The position numbers were made by a program, and so were the translations under genes. Positions 53,394 through 64,000 of a DNA stretch of 64,000 nucleotides are shown one piece after another. The stretch lies in contig CM034304.1 of the NCBI GenBank assembly GCA_019925795.1, positions 12,587,471 to 12,651,470 of the forward strand, read 5' to 3'. The notes below the pieces were generated by a model that worked only from the letters and a program-made list of their open reading frames with translations, searched no databases and was not told the origin of the DNA. Origin of the DNA: Dendrobium chrysotoxum (taxonomy: Eukaryota; Streptophyta; Magnoliopsida; Asparagales; Orchidaceae). Positions within the stretch are counted from its first letter, which is position 1. Each line of letters starts with the position of its first letter.

Positions 53394-54440
53394 TCAAAAG
53401 GAAATTTCAACTTCACCACGTTCATTATCATGCTCCATTTCTGTCTGTGACATATTGAAATACATATCATGTCCATGATATCGACCTATAAAGTTGTGTA
53501 AAACTACACATGCAATAACCAAATCATCTTGAACACTCAAAGAAAACAGTCTCATGTGCGTCAACACTTGAAAATGTTCCTTCCAAATTTCAAAAGTCCT
53601 CTCTATAATATTTTGCAATTGGACATGTCAGTGATAAAATAACTCTTACAGAACTGCAAATCTTCTATATATATACTTCCATGATAGTCAGCCAAGTGAT
53701 ATCGATGTCCTCGAAATGGTGCAATCAACTTATCAGTATTTGCATAACCAGAATCAACCAAGTAATAATGATTATGGGGCACTCTGAACTGACCTTGCTC
53801 CACAGCCCATCTAAGCCACACATATCCGCAGCAGAACCTTCCCACCCAGAGGCTACATACACAAACTATCGATCAAATGAAACTGCAACCATTACGTTTT
53901 GTGAAGTAAAGCCTTACGGTTATGATAATGATTCTATAAGTTGTTACTGACTATCATAGGGATATGTATGATGCCAATTGCACCAATTGCTTTTATGAAG
54001 TAAGGGTAAAACTGTGCATTCGAACGTACAAATGAATGACATTCTGCATCTTCCTGGGATAAATTAATGGATTCATCTGCAAAGGAGACAATAACATACA
54101 GAACCATATTGAAGCACCTGCTAATTATTTCTAATGAATGTTGGAAGAGCTCACACAACTATTGGCAACTATGAGCATGCGCCACTCCACCAAAAAGATA
54201 CATAGTTACTCTGCTGCGAGCATATTTTTTGTGTCACTCAAATGTCCACGGTTGATTCGTAGGTTCCTCAAACTTATGAAGGCATCTGAAGGTAACCTAA
54301 AGCATTAGTATGCTCTTCCTGGATGGCCAACAAGCACATCCAGTATATATCGATGTCTAGTGTATGTTCTATCAAACATTGGGCGCCTTATTGGTAGTTC
54401 ATCATCTGAAGAAGAATTTTCTTGTAAAATAGATGGAGTT
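53394..54440 (-). pseudogene. Harbinger (HARBI1-like) DDE transposase, broken
   Basis: Minus strand, three main pieces. 53934-54158 with FIKAIGAIGIIHIPMIV, where the first catalytic Asp of the usual G-A-I-D-G-T-H is gone. 53603-53845 with YYLVDSGYANTDKLIAPFRG, second Asp present. 53394-53618 with NIIERTFEIWKEHFQ, third acidic residue present, then VIACVVLHNFI. The N-terminal helix-turn-helix part (FRLPSDAFISL, INRGHL) is seen near 54230-54310. Frameshifts separate all pieces. Confidence 0.87.
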
Positions 54441-54827
54441 ATTTCTGCAATAGCCTCATTAACTTGTAGCTATAAGTCGGCCATATCACATAACACATCT
54501 AAGTACACCCCACGCAAATAGTTTGACATAACTACATAATTAAAGTAGTTGGAAAATTATGTAACTCATTAATGAGTGGAACAACTATGTGAAATAAATT
54601 AGCATCTTACATAGAAGACATATATGAAATAAATTTTACAACTTTCACAACACAACTAGACGAATTGAAATTGCAACTTGATACATGAAATAAATAGAAT
54701 TGAAACTTATACGACACAAATACATGAAATGCAATTGCAACGTCTACAACACACATACATAAAATAAACTTGCAACATCCACAACACACATACATGAAAG
54801 AACTAGTAAGCAATGAAACACCTACAA

Positions 54828-55262
54828 CTAAACTTTTGAAGCATAAAAATATGGGTGTGAGCTGACAACATATTCTATCCATAATATAAGTACATCCCCT
54901 TCCCAAGTCATGAATATCACTTTGTTATCCTTGGTTTCCTTAAGAGTGTCCTGAACAACCAAGAGAGCTTGTGTTGTTAGATTCTCTAGTTGACCTAACT
55001 TGGCCAAACAGTCTGTCATGGTGTATGGTTCACTATGCTGAATAGTCTCTTTAAAGACAATTGCATTTTTGTTCAACTCAACCAATAATTGATTCAAGTT
55101 ATCTAAACCACTCTTCTTGGGGCGTCTAGTGGGTATGGTTAGTTCTTCATTAGATCGCTTTGAACCTAGCATGGGACTTACATCTACGCCTACATTGGGT
55201 GGCGCATCATTTACAGTGTCTGGTAGATTGTTGTTGTGTGTTCCTTCCTTATCGTAGCTCAC
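54828..55262 (-). pseudogene. Harbinger-associated Myb/trihelix-like protein, C-terminal part
   Basis: 144 residues: SKRSNEELTIPTRRPKKSGL, then YTMTDCLAKLGQLENLTTQA. The Y-x-x-x-x-C-x-x-x-L pattern near the C-terminus resembles plant Myb/SANT-like proteins coded by Harbinger elements. A possible Myb part lies upstream on the same strand (about 55600-55720, NLWKEQWSSLVAAL). The link is by context and general pattern. Confidence 0.6.
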
Positions 55263-57238
55263 ACCATTAACATCAATAAACTCATCTTCAAAATGTAGGG
55301 TTTTATCTTCATCTAAGTTTTGGCTGTGGTACCTTACTGGATCTTACACCTGTACCAATTGTAATGTTCTTGGCATAGATCTTTTCAAAAATATTATACT
55401 GATGAAAGGGATGTCTTTAAAATCGAGTTAGCTTTGGGTTAACCGACAATTAGAAAGCTTAGCTAAGTTAGTAATATGAATTTTTTATTTGTGTGTGCTA
55501 CTAAATAACAAATAATACCTGACCAATCTATTCCCACAACTCATTCGTCGCTACTGGCATGTGTAACTCCTTATCCCAACCCCAACAGCTATAGTTTGTT
55601 GTTATGAAGTCAGCTTTCATGTTTTTAAATCATATCATTATGGAATATTCTGTGTAGTTTGATCCTAAACATTGGTTTAATGCAGCCACTAAGCTTGACC
55701 ATTGTTCCTTCCACAAATTATAATTTACGTATTGCTCCAATAGCAGCTCACCTAGTATGACGTTATGATCTACTGGCCACTTAGGATTTCAAGTCATAGT
55801 TTTTGGTTGGCCAGAGTGAATGGAGATGTCATCACCCAAATGATGTTGGGTACTAGAGCTTGTATGTACAAAACCTTTCCTTTTAGAAATTTTTGCATTT
55901 CTGTCAAACATTAACGAGAAAATTATTTCTATGAAATTTCAAATATGTCCAACCTAGTGTAAAATTTTTTAAATTTTTTAAAGAAGTTTTACCAGTTTTA
56001 TATAGATAGATAGCATTTGATGACTCGTTGCCGCTCACACATTCTACATGTATATCGATGAAACCAAAATGTATATTATAAAATCATTCATTCATTTGCA
56101 TGACGACATGGCATGGGTAAAGAGCAAGTGAAACATATAGAGAGGTACATAAGATGCAGAATTATATAAGAGTGAGATTACGGGTTATGGGATTGTGATA
56201 TAAAAAAATATATCAAAGAAAATTGATCGAGACAAGCCTTGATGCTACATTAATGGATGTGCGAGGAGTAAAGACAGGAAGACAACTTAACCAAATAAAT
56301 AAACACAGTTTTTATGCAATTGTCATAACATGGATCAAGAAAACACTCAATTAACCACACAAATAATTCCATTTTTTGTCTATCAAATTTTCAATCATCC
56401 GAACACAACTCATGATCCATATTTATATATAAAGGGTTCCAAAATTGGTCAAAAAAGAATAAAAATCAAACCCAATCCTATAGAACATTGAACATCAAAA
56501 CTAATATTATCCAATATGGATAACTAACCCAACAAAATAACTTACATACCACAAAATATCACAAAAAGAAAAACAAGAAAATACCACAAAATATCAAACA
56601 ATCCTAAAACCTAAAACCTTATGAAAGATATCAGATCAGAGAGGGAGGAGGAGGATCTAGTTCACTGTCGCGCTTGGCCGAGCTACAGTTAAAGCTTTCA
56701 CTCAATCTTACAATGCTATAAAATTACTATTATTTTATGCAAGCAGCAGCAAAGGAACATTGATCAGGTAGTGTCGAACACAGGAAACATAAGCATAAAA
56801 TTTTGAAAGTTAGGGTTGAGGGATACCTGCGCGACGAAGAGAGGTAGCTCGCAGGAATGCATCTGAAGATGTGTACCAGTGGAGGAATGTGACCAGATGA
56901 GTGAGGATTGGAGTGGCTAGGGCTGGTGATGAGGGCGAAGAAACTGCGTCTTCCATCTATAAAATGACTTCGCAGGAACTTTGTGACACTGGCGCCGCAG
57001 GAGAGAACTCGTGCGAGTGCAAATCTTATAAAATCTGTCGAAGAATGGGATTTAGATTTACCTAGATTTACATGGATTTATGCCATAAATCTGTAAATTT
57101 GGGATTTACATAATCATTGGATTTGCACGCGCACAGAAAACTATTTGGCTGGATTTACGTTAAATCCTACTTAAATCTCATTACAAATCTGATACCAAAC
57201 AGCCCCTAAGGAGAAGGAGAGGAGACCTATCTGGATCT

Positions 57239-57425
57239 GAATAGATTAAGAAATTATTCTGTGTGGAGTCCGGACGAAAAGAATCATTCGGACATGTGAG
57301 TGTACACATACTGTATATGGTGTGTGTACATATATGTAACACACACTTACATAGTGTGTGTACACTCACAGTCTAGATGATTCTTCTCGTCCAAACTCCA
57401 CATAGAATAATTTCTTGAATAGAAT
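57239..57425. mobile_element. 169-bp foldback MITE with 9-bp target duplication
   Basis: 57248-57416 is almost one perfect inverted repeat: aagaaattattctgtgtgg on the left and, inverted, aagaaattattctatgtgg on the right, continuing through gacga.aagaatcat and gtgagtgtacaca. GAATAGATT (57239-57247) and GAATAGAAT (57417-57425) flank it, 8 of 9 matching. The duplication length suggests a Mutator-like parent. Confidence 0.82.
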
Positions 57426-58430
57426 TTAGTCTATTTACTTAAAAACTTATTAATTCAAATTTAATATATTTTTGATTTCTTACAAAAATTTTATTTGTAT
57501 ACATATGCTTTTTATTTAATTTAGATCTTAAGTATTTAAGGAGTTATTGGATTTATAGGATTATGCTATTTTGTAGTTATTTTTTGTTGATTAATATTTA
57601 CTTGAGATGATACTCTACTAGCTAGTTTATAATTAGTATAAATAAATTTTTTGCCCAATATAAGCAACTTGACGATTAATTAATAATTAATATTAGTTAA
57701 GTAATTCCAAAAGTATGGCTGAACATTTAATTTAAATTTAATTAGCATGTGCCTTTTGCAATACTAAGTTGACGCCACATTAACAAAGCATTCTTTAGGG
57801 TGCATCCCCAATAATTTTTTAGGGATACTTCTTAAGAAATTCTCTTGGGAGATCTCTTATCAGGACATCATATATTTGTTTATCATTTCTCATGCTCCAC
57901 TTCACATACTCCCCAAAATTTTTATTCTTCCTCAACACATCTCATGTACAATCTCCAAAAGGTATTTATGTTAAATCACGCAAAATCCATTACACTTCAT
58001 TATTACTAATGCCTTTGCAATTAATACAAAACACCACAATTGTGGCTTGTCCATGGACCCCGATAGACCTTCATTATTACTAATATTATGCTCCCAAGTA
58101 ATTAGAGATGCAACAAGTTTGTCAAACATTCATTATCCTAGTTTTTAATTAGTTCCTAAACACCTCCACTATTAATTTCTTGTATGCCTCATCGACTCAT
58201 CACATTATGCAGACAAACACAAATCTTAAATTTGGCACTTTTTCATTTAGTTGTTCATGTCATGACTATTTGCTTCTCATTAAACACAAGATTAGTACGA
58301 TCATTCTTCCATGTCATTTGTGACACCTACAGGTTCAACATTCAATTTAACTTGTTCTGACTTGATGTAAAAGAGGCAATTTCTTGAATTTTGGTATCTT
58401 GAACTCTTTTGTATGAATTTGTATTTTGTA
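57426..58430. other. Unassigned spacer
   Basis: AT-rich, without recognisable coding or repeat family. Confidence 0.5.
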
Positions 58431-59090
58431 TGTCTGAAAAAGGTCTGCATGTATTCTATAGTGAGTCTCAAGGGTCTAAATGAATATTAGAAAAGCTTGG
58501 AATTTTTTCCCCTAGAGCACTTAGGTGTTGGGTGTTTGGCGCCCTGATGCTGAACAGTGGCAACTTAGTGTTGTGCAATCTAGAATTTAGAATTTAAACT
58601 AGTGTCTTGGTGCTCAAATAATGACGCCTAAGCATTGGACTATTTTTTGCATTTAAATATATTAAATTTTCACTATTCCATTCATTAGAATGCTTTGGTA
58701 ACCAAGTAAGTGTGACACATTCAAGTTCAACATTTTGTTCAAATGGTTTTAACTTAACTTGAGAAAGGTAAAGATTAAAAATTTGAGTTTTTAACCCATT
58801 TGCATATCTTTGGGAGTGTTTTAATGCTTAAAAAATGGTTGTGTGTTCTAGAATGAGTCTTTGGAGTCTAGAGCAAATTTTTCCATAATATGAGAAAAGT
58901 TACTATTTGAGGGCTCAATTATTGGGTGTTCGAGCGCCATGGTGCTACTATAGTATCAAACACTAAATAATGACATTGCAGCACTCCTAGCTCTAAAGTT
59001 TGAGATTTTGAACTAGCACAACAGTGCTAGGCCACTAACAGTCCATTAAATATATTTTAAAAACCACTATACCATTCATTTTGATCGAGC
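58430..59090. repeat. Two ~395-bp diverged direct repeats
   Basis: Copies share ttgggtgtt(t/c)g.gcgcc at 58527 and 58922, ttctag/tatagtgagtct.tgg.gtcta upstream, and a tail attaaat...ccattcatt. They precede the PBS at 60454 and may be part of a long, decayed LTR. Confidence 0.6.
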
Positions 59091-60453
59091 AACCAGATGA
59101 GAAAAAGAGGGAGGTTTGGAGAGGAAAAAGTGAATTTTTGGGCAACTTCGGGCCTTTTTTAGCCATCGGTTCATTTGAAAAAGTTGTTTAAATCAAGGTA
59201 GGTCACATTATGTCTATCTTAGTTCTAAAAAATATGAAGTTATTTAAAAAATTTTGTTTAAATTTATATTTCTGTAACCGAAAAATGAGAATAACATTGC
59301 ATTGAAAAACTTTTACCGTATAACTTTTTATATGTTATAGAGACTGAGATTATTAATATTCTTAGTATTTTCTAAAAATTTTATACTAGATATTTTGGAA
59401 TTTGTGTGGCTTTATTGAATAGAAAATAACTTGGACATTAAAAAGTAATATTGTTAGTACAATTAAAGTCTTAAGGTAGTATTTTAAATAATCCTTGATA
59501 ATTTGGTTATATTTTAAAACTATAAAATTTTATACAGTAAGAATTTATGTTGCTTATCATTATAGAAAATTATGCATTTCTAATACACGCTTAGTTATAC
59601 TTTAACTACTATAGTGTGATGAAATATGTACATAAGTGATTGAAAACTATCTACTATGAGATATAAAGGGACAACATCCTTTGAGATTTTGTTAGTATCA
59701 GAGAATATTCTAGTGCTTATAAGCAATATTCTGGAGGCTATCAACCATATTATGGTGCCTACAGGCCTTTTTAGATGCTTTAAGCACAAATGAGAGTCAT
59801 AAGGGGCTAGAGTCCTTAAAGATTCTATTTGGATCTGAGAAATGTGATTTGAACTGCTTTGTGATATAAACTGCTATATAATATGATTTTTTGTTTATTT
59901 ATCTTTTTAGTATTATTATTATTTAAATATTTAGATACCTATTATACTCTTATTACCTTTCTCACCATAATAATTTATTTAACTACATTTAACTGCTTTT
60001 AAATATTTAGCAAACTATTTAATAAAAGAATCTAGAAATTCAGATTGGTTTATGTAGCCTGCTGAACTATATAGCTCACTATGATTTTGCTTCTAGTTTT
60101 TAAGATTTAAGAAAGGCAAGGAGATGGTTGATTAGTTATTTCATGATTTGATATGAGCTTATAAGTATATCTTTATTTTAATTTTTATACAATTACGACT
60201 AGATTATTATTCAGTTATCTAGCTTCTATTTATAGCCATATATTATATTGTAGATAAATTTTGATGAAATAAAAAATTATGGATGAGTTTATTTATAGTA
60301 GTCAAGATATTTTTAGTAACTCTGTGGTCTATTAATTATTTAAAATTAATATTAGAAGAGAATCTAAAATATTCTAAAATTAGAATTTGGGATTTGCATA
60401 TCACAACTCAACATGGTGGGAATCCTGTTGGATTGGGTTGTAATAAGCTTTTA
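59091..60453. other. Possible LTR/leader region before the PBS
   Basis: Mostly AT-rich. The end ttgggttgtaataagctttta directly before the PBS resembles Ty3 LTR ends of the GGGTCGTAACA type. The LTR start could not be found. Confidence 0.4.
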
Positions 60454-60465
60454 TAGTATCAGAGC
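60454..60465 (+). promoter_or_regulatory. Primer-binding site, tRNA-Met type
   Basis: TAGTATCAGAGC differs by one base from the plant Ty3 PBS TGGTATCAGAGC and lies about 140 bp before a gag start. Confidence 0.65.
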
Positions 60466-60606
60466 AATAGTATTGGAATGGATCATGTAAAATAGAGCTA
60501 TAAGGATTGGTCTATAAGTCAAGTGGGGCAGTTTTGAGTCAGTCTAGTTGTTCATTTTTATTTATTTCATATACATGTATGTTTAGTTGCATATTTTTGT
60601 GTGAGT

Positions 60607-61150
60607 ATGGATCTGCCACAACCAAATATGATAAATAGGCAGAGTGCTAGTCAGGAAGCTCATGTATATAGTACAACTCTGGCAGTCAGCTTTGATATTA
60701 TTTCTCATTTTGCTTGGCAAATAGCTCAGATGATGGGTGAGGCATAGAGCAGGGTTCCTGCTATGAGATATGATGAGGTAGACATACATTTACAAATATT
60801 TTAGAGATTGAACCTCCAAGGTTTAAGGCGCTGTTGAGCCTAGGGTAGTATAAGATTAGTTAAGGAGAATAAAGAAGACATTTAAAGATATATAATATCC
60901 TCTAAAAAGGAAAGCACCATTGGCAGTCTTTTTATTGGATGGTGATGCTGAGGCTGGTGGATGGGCTAGTATGAGAAGAAATTTAGGGGAGATTGAATTC
61001 TTTGATTAGTTGGGGGGAGTTCTCAGATGTGTTTAGAGCCTAGTTTGTATAACCTTCTACACAACAGAAGATGTATGAGACTTTTTTTTAGAATAGTTCA
61101 AGATAGAAGGAAAGTCATGCAGCATGAGCCAGAGTTTACTGCTTTGACCA
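60607..61150 (+). pseudogene. Ty3 gag remnant
   Basis: Begins MDLPQPNMINRQSASQEAHV and soon meets a stop at 60747. Across shifting frames a plant gag domain can be followed: EPPRF-like, KTFKDI, PLKRKAPLAVFLLDGDAEA-like with WW region, FSDVFRAQF-like, KMYETFF-like, IVQDRRKVMQHEPEFTAL. It breaks off where the next LTR starts at 61160. Confidence 0.75.
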
Positions 61151-61159
61151 TATATGTGA

Positions 61160-61710
61160 TGAGTGAAAATAATATTTTATTTTATATATTAAATTGCTAG
61201 TGAAACTGTATTATTTTAGTTGTATTATGTATAAAAAATATAGGAAAGGCTTGAAATTCTAAGTATCATATAGCACTGTGACGTCAAACACTATATCACC
61301 GTGGCGCCATCATCAACACAGCCAGAGTGGCCAATATGGACATGTTAGCACTCAATCTCTATTTGATAGTGTTGCAGCATCGGAGGAGTTAACATTGTAA
61401 GGCCTAGCCTCTATCTGTACAGCACTGCGATGCCATTTTTTAGCACCGTTAAGCAGAGGGGAGTGCCACATGGATGCCATAGCGCTCAACTGTCAACAAC
61501 ACTGCAGTGCTATAATTGAAACCAACCAGGACACAATCTACCAACAAAGTGACACATCAATTCATTAAATAGCGGGACCACATCAGCAAGTGCCAAAGAG
61601 AAGGAAATTCTTCAGTGCTACGACGTTAGTTCATTTTATGGGCGTCGTGGTGTAAGTGTCTAGAGCGCGGTGGTGCCAGAGTCCATTTTATATATTTTTC
61701 TATAAATAGT
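61160..61710 (+). repeat. LTR-like repeat, copy 1 (truncated)
   Basis: Starts TGAGTGAAAATAAT and aligns with 62521-63080 up to ataaatagt, a TATA-like box, after which the two diverge. It cuts into the gag remnant on its left. Confidence 0.75.
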
Positions 61711-62501
61711 CCATCTTTAGACCTTCATGAAAACATGTGTTTGTAGTGTTTGTTTATGTGTCTTATTTACGTATTAGCAAATTTTATTCATTCTTAAATT
61801 GTTCTTATTCTCCAATTATTTTTATATTTTATATATCTTTATGAAATTAATTTTTAAAATTATAAGATAAATAATTAGTATTAAAAATTAGATATGAGTA
61901 TATTAAAATTTGAAATCATACCTAACTTGAAAAGATGGAATTAGTATTGTCATCTAGTTTTTACATTGAAATTATTATTATAGATCAAAAGCTAATATTC
62001 AAAATCATTAATTATGTACTCCACAAAAAAGCATAAAAAAGTTCTCAAAGTAAAAAAGAAGAAAAAAAAAGAATCAAAAAGAAAAAGATGAGTACATTCA
62101 AAAATTGGTATCAGTGAAAGTTTAAGATTAGAAATACAATCTTATACATAAACTAAAAGTGATAAGATGGGAGAGCTAATATAAAGGATGATGAACTAGT
62201 GGAAGTATAATTTTAACTACCGTTATATCTAATCATTAAAACTTAATTATTCACTTCAATTATTAAAAGTTATGATTAAATCTATAATTTATAATTTTAA
62301 ATTGGGTTGTAATTAGAATGATTGATTAGTTTAACTATTAGTATTTTTTCAAACTAAAACTATAGCCATGTTCATTTTTACTAATTCTAAACAGAGATGC
62401 ATTATCCTATATTTTAGTAATTTTAGATTATCATTTTTTAGTTAAGTTAATCACTTAATCAGAATTATAAAATTTTATTTGCTTAAAGACAAGTAAGAGT
62501 T
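61711..62501. other. Stretch between the two LTR-like repeats
   Basis: AT-rich, non-coding. If the repeats are the LTRs of one element, this would be its much reduced interior. Confidence 0.45.
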
Positions 62502-62520
62502 TAAATTGGGGAGGATTTAA
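62502..62520 (+). promoter_or_regulatory. Polypurine tract
   Basis: aaattggggaggatttaa directly before TGAGTG. Such a tract is typical of Athila/Tat-type plant Ty3 elements and marks the following repeat as a 3' LTR. Confidence 0.7.
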
Positions 62521-63080
62521 TGAGTGTAAATAATGTTATATTTTATATGTTAAATTACCAGTGAAACTATGTTATTATAGTTATATTGTGTAGGAAAAAT
62601 ACAAAAAAGGCATGATAGTCTAAGTATCATACAGCACTGTAGTGTCGGATATTATACCATCGTGGTGCCATTATTGACATGGCTAGGGCGCTCAATATGG
62701 ACATGGCGACACTCAGTCTCTGTTTAACAATGCCGTGATGTTGGAGGAGTCAGCAATGTAAAATCTAGTCTGTGTCTACACAGTGACACGATGCCACTTT
62801 CCAGCACCGTCAAGCTAAGGGGAGTGCCATATGGATGCTATAATGCTCAACCTTCAGTGGCGCCACAACACTATAGCTGTAATAATTGTAATTGACTAGG
62901 ATAAGATCTGCTAGTGAAGCGATGTGTCAATTCATTAAATAGCGGGTCCACATCAGCTAACGTTGTAGAGGAGGAAATTCTTTAGTGTTGTGATGTTAGT
63001 TTATTTTATGGGTGCCACTGTACAAGTGTCTAGAGTGCTGCAATACCAGGGTCTATTTTCTATATTTTGTATAAATAGTT
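62521..63080 (+). repeat. LTR-like repeat, copy 2 (U3 part of a 3' LTR)
   Basis: Starts TGAGTGTAAATAATG and matches 61160-61710 with many substitutions. Contains repeated short gctgc/gccac words and ends at ataaatagtt, the likely TATA region. The LTR probably runs on beyond 63080, but its end was not found in the window. Confidence 0.75.
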
Positions 63081-64000
63081 TATTTGTAATGTTAGAAAGA
63101 GAGTTCAGTCACTTAGTTAATTTCAGTCTTCATAGTGCCTCTCTGTAATTTCCTTAAGAGTGACAACTAAGAGAATTCAGGAAGTACTAGATCCACTTCA
63201 TAAGAGTGTTTGGTTAATATTTGTGGAAGCAATTCTATAAATTCAAGAAGAAGTGTAGATGAGATCGTTAAATCCATCTGGTGATATCTTTTCTTTTATA
63301 CTTTCTTTGCATATAATAAAAATGAGTTTGCTTCATTTATTCTTCATGTATGTCTAAATTCTCTAGTTTTAGATTGATATTGTAAATGAAATGTAGAGTA
63401 CTAATAAATTCTCTTCATCAATAATTTAATGATATTTTTAATATACCAGGTCTTTATTTAATACACATAGTGGTCATATATAGAGTTAAGATCAGGTGTA
63501 ATATGAAGCTTAGGAATAGAAAAGTAGGCACAACCAGGTATATTGGATTAATATGATACAAACATAAGCATAGTGCTTGATAAATAGTAAATTTTAGATA
63601 TGAATTATAATGAGGGGGTTTTAACAATACATGCTTTACCTACTCTTTTAATATTTTAATAGCATGATAGACTATATAAGTTTAGAGTGGTATTGAGGTT
63701 AGAAGGTTTAATTTGTTCTTTTTCTCTTCATGCTCGACTGAGCAGTCGGTGATACATATACTCTAAATAGAAATAATATAAAAGAGAATCATTAGAAAAT
63801 ATATTATATTTATATTCCATCAATCCAAATATTTTATTCAAATAATATTTCATTTAATATTTTCTTGATTTTAAATTAAGTGATTAAATCTCCTCCAAAA
63901 CTTATTTTTATTAAGTAGGATAGTTATTGTAATTGTTGTAGATAATACTAGTATTTGTAAGTAAACATTCTTCTTCGTGGGATCGATACTCTACTTTATC
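63081..64000. other. Continuation of LTR or spacer to the window end
   Basis: AT-rich. The last bases (ttcttcgtgggatcgatact) resemble the junction downstream of Athila/Tat-type LTRs, but no PBS or gene is visible before the window ends. Confidence 0.4.

Larger units (their letters stand above)
52730..57206 (-). mobile_element. Degenerate PIF/Harbinger element
   Basis: The right end, inverted, reads ggggctgtttggtatcag and adjoins TAA. The left part from about 52820 matches the left part of the MITE at 51751, but its outermost end is lost next to that MITE. Inside, on the minus strand, it carries both genes typical of the superfamily: a DDE transposase and a Myb/trihelix-like protein, both broken. 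Confidence 0.83.

Overview
The window is nuclear DNA of a flowering plant. It is AT-rich and full of plant-type repeats: Ty3 chromoviruses, RTE-type LINEs with (TTG)n tails, a plant L1-like LINE 3' end, hAT, PIF/Harbinger and foldback MITEs. One intron-containing host gene is recognisable. The species cannot be named from the sequence. No rRNA, tRNA, CRISPR array or bacterial-type operon was seen.

Layout. 1-5440: a degenerate, minus-strand Ty3 chromovirus that kept its 3' LTR and lost its 5' LTR, inserted in a scrap of RTE LINE. 5441-8680: unassigned AT-rich DNA. 8699-9129: a 5'-truncated LINE with poly(A) and a 16-bp target duplication, followed by a ~67-bp minisatellite and a TAATTA-rich block. 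10603-16538: a structurally complete but dead chromovirus (597-bp LTRs, PBS, 5-bp target duplication TGGGC) nested in an RTE LINE. 17016-18690: spacer downstream of the host gene.

18691-51701 (minus): a ~33-kb gene for a tRNA nucleotidyltransferase / poly(A) polymerase-type protein, rebuilt here from 12 exons whose splice phases all join, giving a 509-residue reading. Exons 3-9 are packed in 1.4 kb. Introns 2, 9 and 10 are about 8.2, 12.1 and 9.7 kb and hold most of the transposon load: a 3-unit array of ~828-bp repeats, several MITEs, three RTE LINE copies (one full length with a 17-bp target duplication), two solo LTRs with target duplications, a copia remnant and a truncated hAT element.

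51751-57206: a 976-bp PIF/Harbinger-type MITE ends about 100 bp upstream of the gene's first ATG candidate, next to a larger related element with remnants of a DDE transposase and a Myb-like protein, both dead. 57248-57416 is a small foldback MITE. The rest, to 64000, is LTR-retroelement debris: a tRNA-Met-type PBS, a broken gag, and two direct LTR-like repeats, the second preceded by a polypurine tract.

Only the nucleotidyltransferase looks like a working gene. Everything else I can name is a mobile element in some stage of decay. The best-supported novelty is structural: insertion boundaries, an empty site for the full-length LINE in a duplicated segment, TE-inflated introns, and an uncertain first exon. 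I saw no convincing new biological system.
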